Part shown: piece after piece, positions 14,514 through 16,463 of the stretch | Position numbering within the stretch: the first letter of the stretch is position 1 | Layout of the letters: every line of letters starts with the position of its first letter | Assembly: GCA_025928215.1 (NCBI GenBank) | Contig: JAICJW010000039.1 | Location: forward strand, 1-16,463 | Direction of reading: 5' to 3' | DNA length: 16,463 bases | From: Chloroflexia bacterium | GTDB taxonomy: Bacteria > Chloroflexota > Chloroflexia > Thermomicrobiales > JALYUS01 | Notes under the pieces: model-generated | Told to the model about the DNA's origin: nothing | What the model saw: the letters and a program-made list of their open reading frames with translations, nothing else | Database searches by the model: none | Translations under genes and position numbers: made by a program

Positions 14514-15034
14514 CAATCATCGTTCCCCTCCTCGCGCGGGCCGAGGCGGGGGATGACGGGGGCCATGCCGCGTTTGTAGACCATCACCGTCCGGTTGAAG
14601 GTGATGACGACGGTGCCGTTTTGGTTGTAGCCCGTCGTTTTGACGGTCACGATGCCGACGTTCGGGCGGGAATGCGATTCACGTGTCGCAAGCACCTCGG
14701 ACTGGGAATAGATCGTGTCTCCCTCGAAGACGGGGTTCGGTAGCCGTACTTCATCCCAGCCGAGATTCGCCAGCACATTCTGCGAGATGTCCGTCACGCT
14801 CTGGCCGGTGACGAGCGCAAGCGTGAAGGTCGAGTCCACGAGCGGCTTGCCGAACTCCGTCTGCGCGGCGTAGTGATGATCGAAGTGGATCGGCGCGGTA
14901 TTCTGCGTGAGCAAGGTGAACCAGATATTATCCGTCGTCGTCACCGTCCGGCCGAGCGGATGCTGATAGAGATCACCGACCGCGAAGTCCTCGAAGAACC
15001 GGCCCTGCCATCCTGCTTTGATCGCCACGGGCAT
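14513..15034 (-). CDS. MaoC-family enoyl-CoA hydratase (mesaconyl-/itaconyl-CoA hydratase type)
   Basis: 173 residues with a single hot-dog domain. The signature reads GRTVTTTDNIWFTLLTQNTA then PIHFDHHYAAQTEFGKPLV. Asn45, His50 and Asp52 occupy the active-site segment; the Asp of the classical GDxNPxH hydratase motif is not there, as is usual in this subgroup. Conserved downstream blocks are LGWDEVRLPNPVFEGDTI and SRPNVGIVTVKTTGYNQNG. This subgroup typically lies beside CitE-like lyases and hydrates branched C5 acyl-CoAs such as mesaconyl- or itaconyl-CoA to citramalyl-CoA. The start lies 7 bp after the DUF1330 stop, with AGGGG before it, indicating tight coupling. The dispersed repeat begins at its stop codon. 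The family is certain; the substrate is inferred. Confidence 0.85.
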   Translation of the reverse strand: MPVAIKAGWQGRFFEDFAVGDLYQHPLGRTVTTTDNIWFTLLTQNTAPIHFDHHYAAQTEFGKPLVDSTFTLALVTGQSVTDISQNVLANLGWDEVRLPNPVFEGDTIYSQSEVLATRESHSRPNVGIVTVKTTGYNQNGTVVITFNRTVMVYKRGMAPVIPRLGPREEGNDD

Positions 15035-15041
15035 CCGTCCC

Positions 15042-15332
15042 CTACATCCCTTCGATCAGAAAAAGCGTGCTATTCGAGGTCGCCTGCCGCAACGCCTTCG
15101 CCTCGCGGTATTCCTCGGACGCCCACCATGCTTTCGCCCGCTCCATGCTCTCAAACTCGATGATGACGAGCCGCCCGGGTAGTTGCTTGTCGCCTTCGAG
15201 GACTTCCGCATTGCCGCCGCGCGCGATGAATTTGCCGCCGTATGCCTCCAAAGAGGACGCCACCATCTTCCGGTAGTTGGCATACCGTTCAGGATCGTTG
15301 ACGTCCACTTGCGCGATCACGTAGGCTGCCAT
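15042..15332 (-). CDS. DUF1330 family small protein (dimeric alpha-beta barrel)
   Basis: 96 residues, the usual family length. The N-terminus AAYVIAQVDVNDPERYANYR, the central GGKFIARGGNAEVLEGD and the segment RLVIIEFESMERAKAWWASE are the DUF1330 pattern, which folds like the ferredoxin-like dimeric barrels. AAGGAGG lies five bases before the ATG. The gene sits 29 bp after the CoA-transferase and 7 bp before maoC, so it is co-transcribed. The biochemical role is unknown. In this position it might be an accessory or detoxifying protein for a CoA-ester intermediate, but nothing in the sequence shows it. Confidence 0.85.
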   Translation of the reverse strand: MAAYVIAQVDVNDPERYANYRKMVASSLEAYGGKFIARGGNAEVLEGDKQLPGRLVIIEFESMERAKAWWASEEYREAKALRQATSNSTLFLIEGM

Positions 15333-15361
15333 AGTATCCTCCTTCGTCTCGGTACGCCGCC

Positions 15362-16463
15362 TCAGATCACCTTTGCCGCGCGGAGCCGCGCGATCTCCGC
15401 ATCATCATAGCCGAGGGAGTGCAGGATTGCCTCAGTCTGTTCACCGACGGCGGGGATCGGGTCCATACGCGGCGCGACGCCTTCCATGATGACGGGCGGT
15501 TTGAGCATCTGGAGCGTCCCGGCGGGCGATGCCACCTCCTGCCACCGATCGCGTGATGCGAGTTGGGGGTGTTCGAGGAATTCCGGCACGGAGTTCAGCC
15601 GCGCATTGGCGATCCCCGCCGCTTCGAGCCGCGCCACGACCTGCGCGGCCGTTAAGGCGCCAAAGACCGCGTTGATCGCGTCATGCAGTGCCGCCCGATG
15701 CGCGACGCGGGCGGGGCCGGTGGCGAAGCGCGGGTCGGTAGCGATTGCGGGCTGCTCGAGCACATCGGCGCAGAACACCGCCCACTCGCGCTCATTCTGG
15801 ACGCCGAGGAAGATCGTGCCGCCATCGCCCGCCGCGAAGGGACCATACGGCGCGATCGTCGCGTGGCTCGCGCCGGTGCGGGCAGGCGGGTTGCCACCAT
15901 ATTTGGTGAAATAGGCCGGATACCCCATCCACTCCGCGAGGCCGTCGAAGAGCGAGACTTCGAGCGTCGTTCCCTCTCCCGTCCGCCCGCGCTGGATCAG
16001 GGCGGTGAGGATACCGGAGTAGGCGTACATACCGCCCGCGAGATCGGCAACGGCGATCCCCGCCTTCGATGGCGATTCCGGCGTGCCCGTGACCGCGACA
16101 ACCCCCGTCTCGCACTGCACCAGAAGGTCGTACGCCTTCTTGTCGCGGTATGGGCCGGAGGAGCCGTAGCCGGAGAGGTCGCAGATAATCAGACGCGGAT
16201 ACATGGCGCGGAGCGATGCCGCGCCGAAGCCAAGCCGTTCCGCCGCGCCGGGGGCGAGGTTCTGGATGAAGACATCCGCCGTCTCCAGCAGCTCATGGAC
16301 GATCCGCTGCGCGTCGGGCTGCTTCATGTCGAGGGCGAGCGACTCCTTGGAGCGATTGAGCCAGACGAAGTGCGCGCTCATCCCCCGGACGGCGGACTCA
16401 TATTGCCGCGCGAAATCGCCGACGCCGACGCGCTCGATCTTAATCACCCGTGCGCCGAGGTCG
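15362..16463 (-). CDS. Class III CoA-transferase (CaiB/BaiF family), N-terminus beyond window
   Basis: The frame is open to the window edge and continues DLGARVIKIERVGVGDFARQ. The DLGA codons before the internal GTG at 16445-16447 are part of the conserved LGAxVIKIE block, so the true start lies outside. Only about 25-30 residues of the roughly 390-400 are missing. Further family motifs are LNRSKESLALDMKQPDAQ, VFIQNLAPGAAERLGFG, ICDLSGYGSSGPYRDKKAYD and AGIAVADLAGGMYAYSG. The last contains the Asp (residue 135 counted from that GTG) that forms the acyl-CoA anhydride in this class. The enzyme moves CoA between carboxylic acids. With the downstream hydratase and lyase it probably loads a C5 dicarboxylate (itaconate or mesaconate), or shifts CoA within mesaconyl-CoA. 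Formyl-CoA or carnitine substrates are less likely in this setting. Confidence 0.87.
   Translation of the reverse strand, partial: DLGARVIKIERVGVGDFARQYESAVRGMSAHFVWLNRSKESLALDMKQPDAQRIVHELLETADVFIQNLAPGAAERLGFGAASLRAMYPRLIICDLSGYGSSGPYRDKKAYDLLVQCETGVVAVTGTPESPSKAGIAVADLAGGMYAYSGILTALIQRGRTGEGTTLEVSLFDGLAEWMGYPAYFTKYGGNPPARTGASHATIAPYGPFAAGDGGTIFLGVQNEREWAVFCADVLEQPAIATDPRFATGPARVAHRAALHDAINAVFGALTAAQVVARLEAAGIANARLNSVPEFLEHPQLASRDRWQEVASPAGTLQMLKPPVIMEGVAPRMDPIPAVGEQTEAILHSLGYDDAEIARLRAAKVI

Noticed and set aside
14319..14579. 86-codon plus-strand frame (NRRDAEGAEKEKRK... peptide)
   Set aside because: It is the translation of the dispersed palindromic repeat plus antisense of neighbouring genes, a known false-positive peptide.

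Overview
The window is GC-rich and has tightly packed, strongly GC3-biased genes, which is why long antisense shadow frames are common. The gene types suggest a Chloroflexota-like bacterium, possibly Thermomicrobia or a relative: a short KdpD-type kinase with DUF4118 and GAF domains, a KimA with a long N-terminal extension, a lipoprotein-type subtilase with an inserted beta-sandwich, an intracellular GH57 enzyme, and a CitE/MaoC/class III CoA-transferase set. This placement is inferred from gene content only. No rRNA, tRNA, CRISPR array, insertion sequence or phage gene was seen.

Layout. Positions 1-112 hold the 3' end of an unidentified gene, followed by a small orphan piece of an RHS/YD-repeat core (147-230). 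A secreted, probably lipid-anchored subtilisin-like protease (268-2214, minus) comes next. A two-gene minus-strand operon follows, encoding DUF1326 (cysteine-rich) and DUF2182 (cysteine-containing membrane protein). It has a recognisable promoter whose -35 box lies between the arms of a perfect inverted repeat. Divergent from it is a major facilitator superfamily exporter (4042-5355, plus).

The centre (5430-10594, plus) looks like a potassium module. A short KdpD-like histidine kinase overlaps a KdpE-like response regulator by 4 bp. After a 130-bp gap with a direct repeat and a weak promoter come a universal-stress-protein (USP) gene and a gene recognisable as the K+ importer KimA. No kdpFABC genes are present, so the usual Kdp regulators sit next to a different K+ transporter. 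A 14-bp perfect hairpin (10679-10710) separates kimA from the convergent GH57 alpha-glucan enzyme gene (10755-13028, minus).

After a gene-poor stretch (13029-13470) that holds a possible promoter, a possible gene remnant and a weak hairpin, the right end is a minus-strand operon. In transcription order it reads class III CoA-transferase (cut by the window edge), DUF1330, MaoC hydratase, CitE/Mcl-type lyase. Together these can activate a C5 dicarboxylate to its CoA ester, hydrate it, and cleave the citramalyl-CoA-like product to acetyl-CoA and pyruvate. This is the logic of itaconate/mesaconate breakdown or the second half of the 3-hydroxypropionate bicycle. The gap between maoC and the lyase gene's ribosome site is filled entirely by a 93-bp imperfect palindrome of the dispersed 'ACCGCAGAGACGCAGAG' type.
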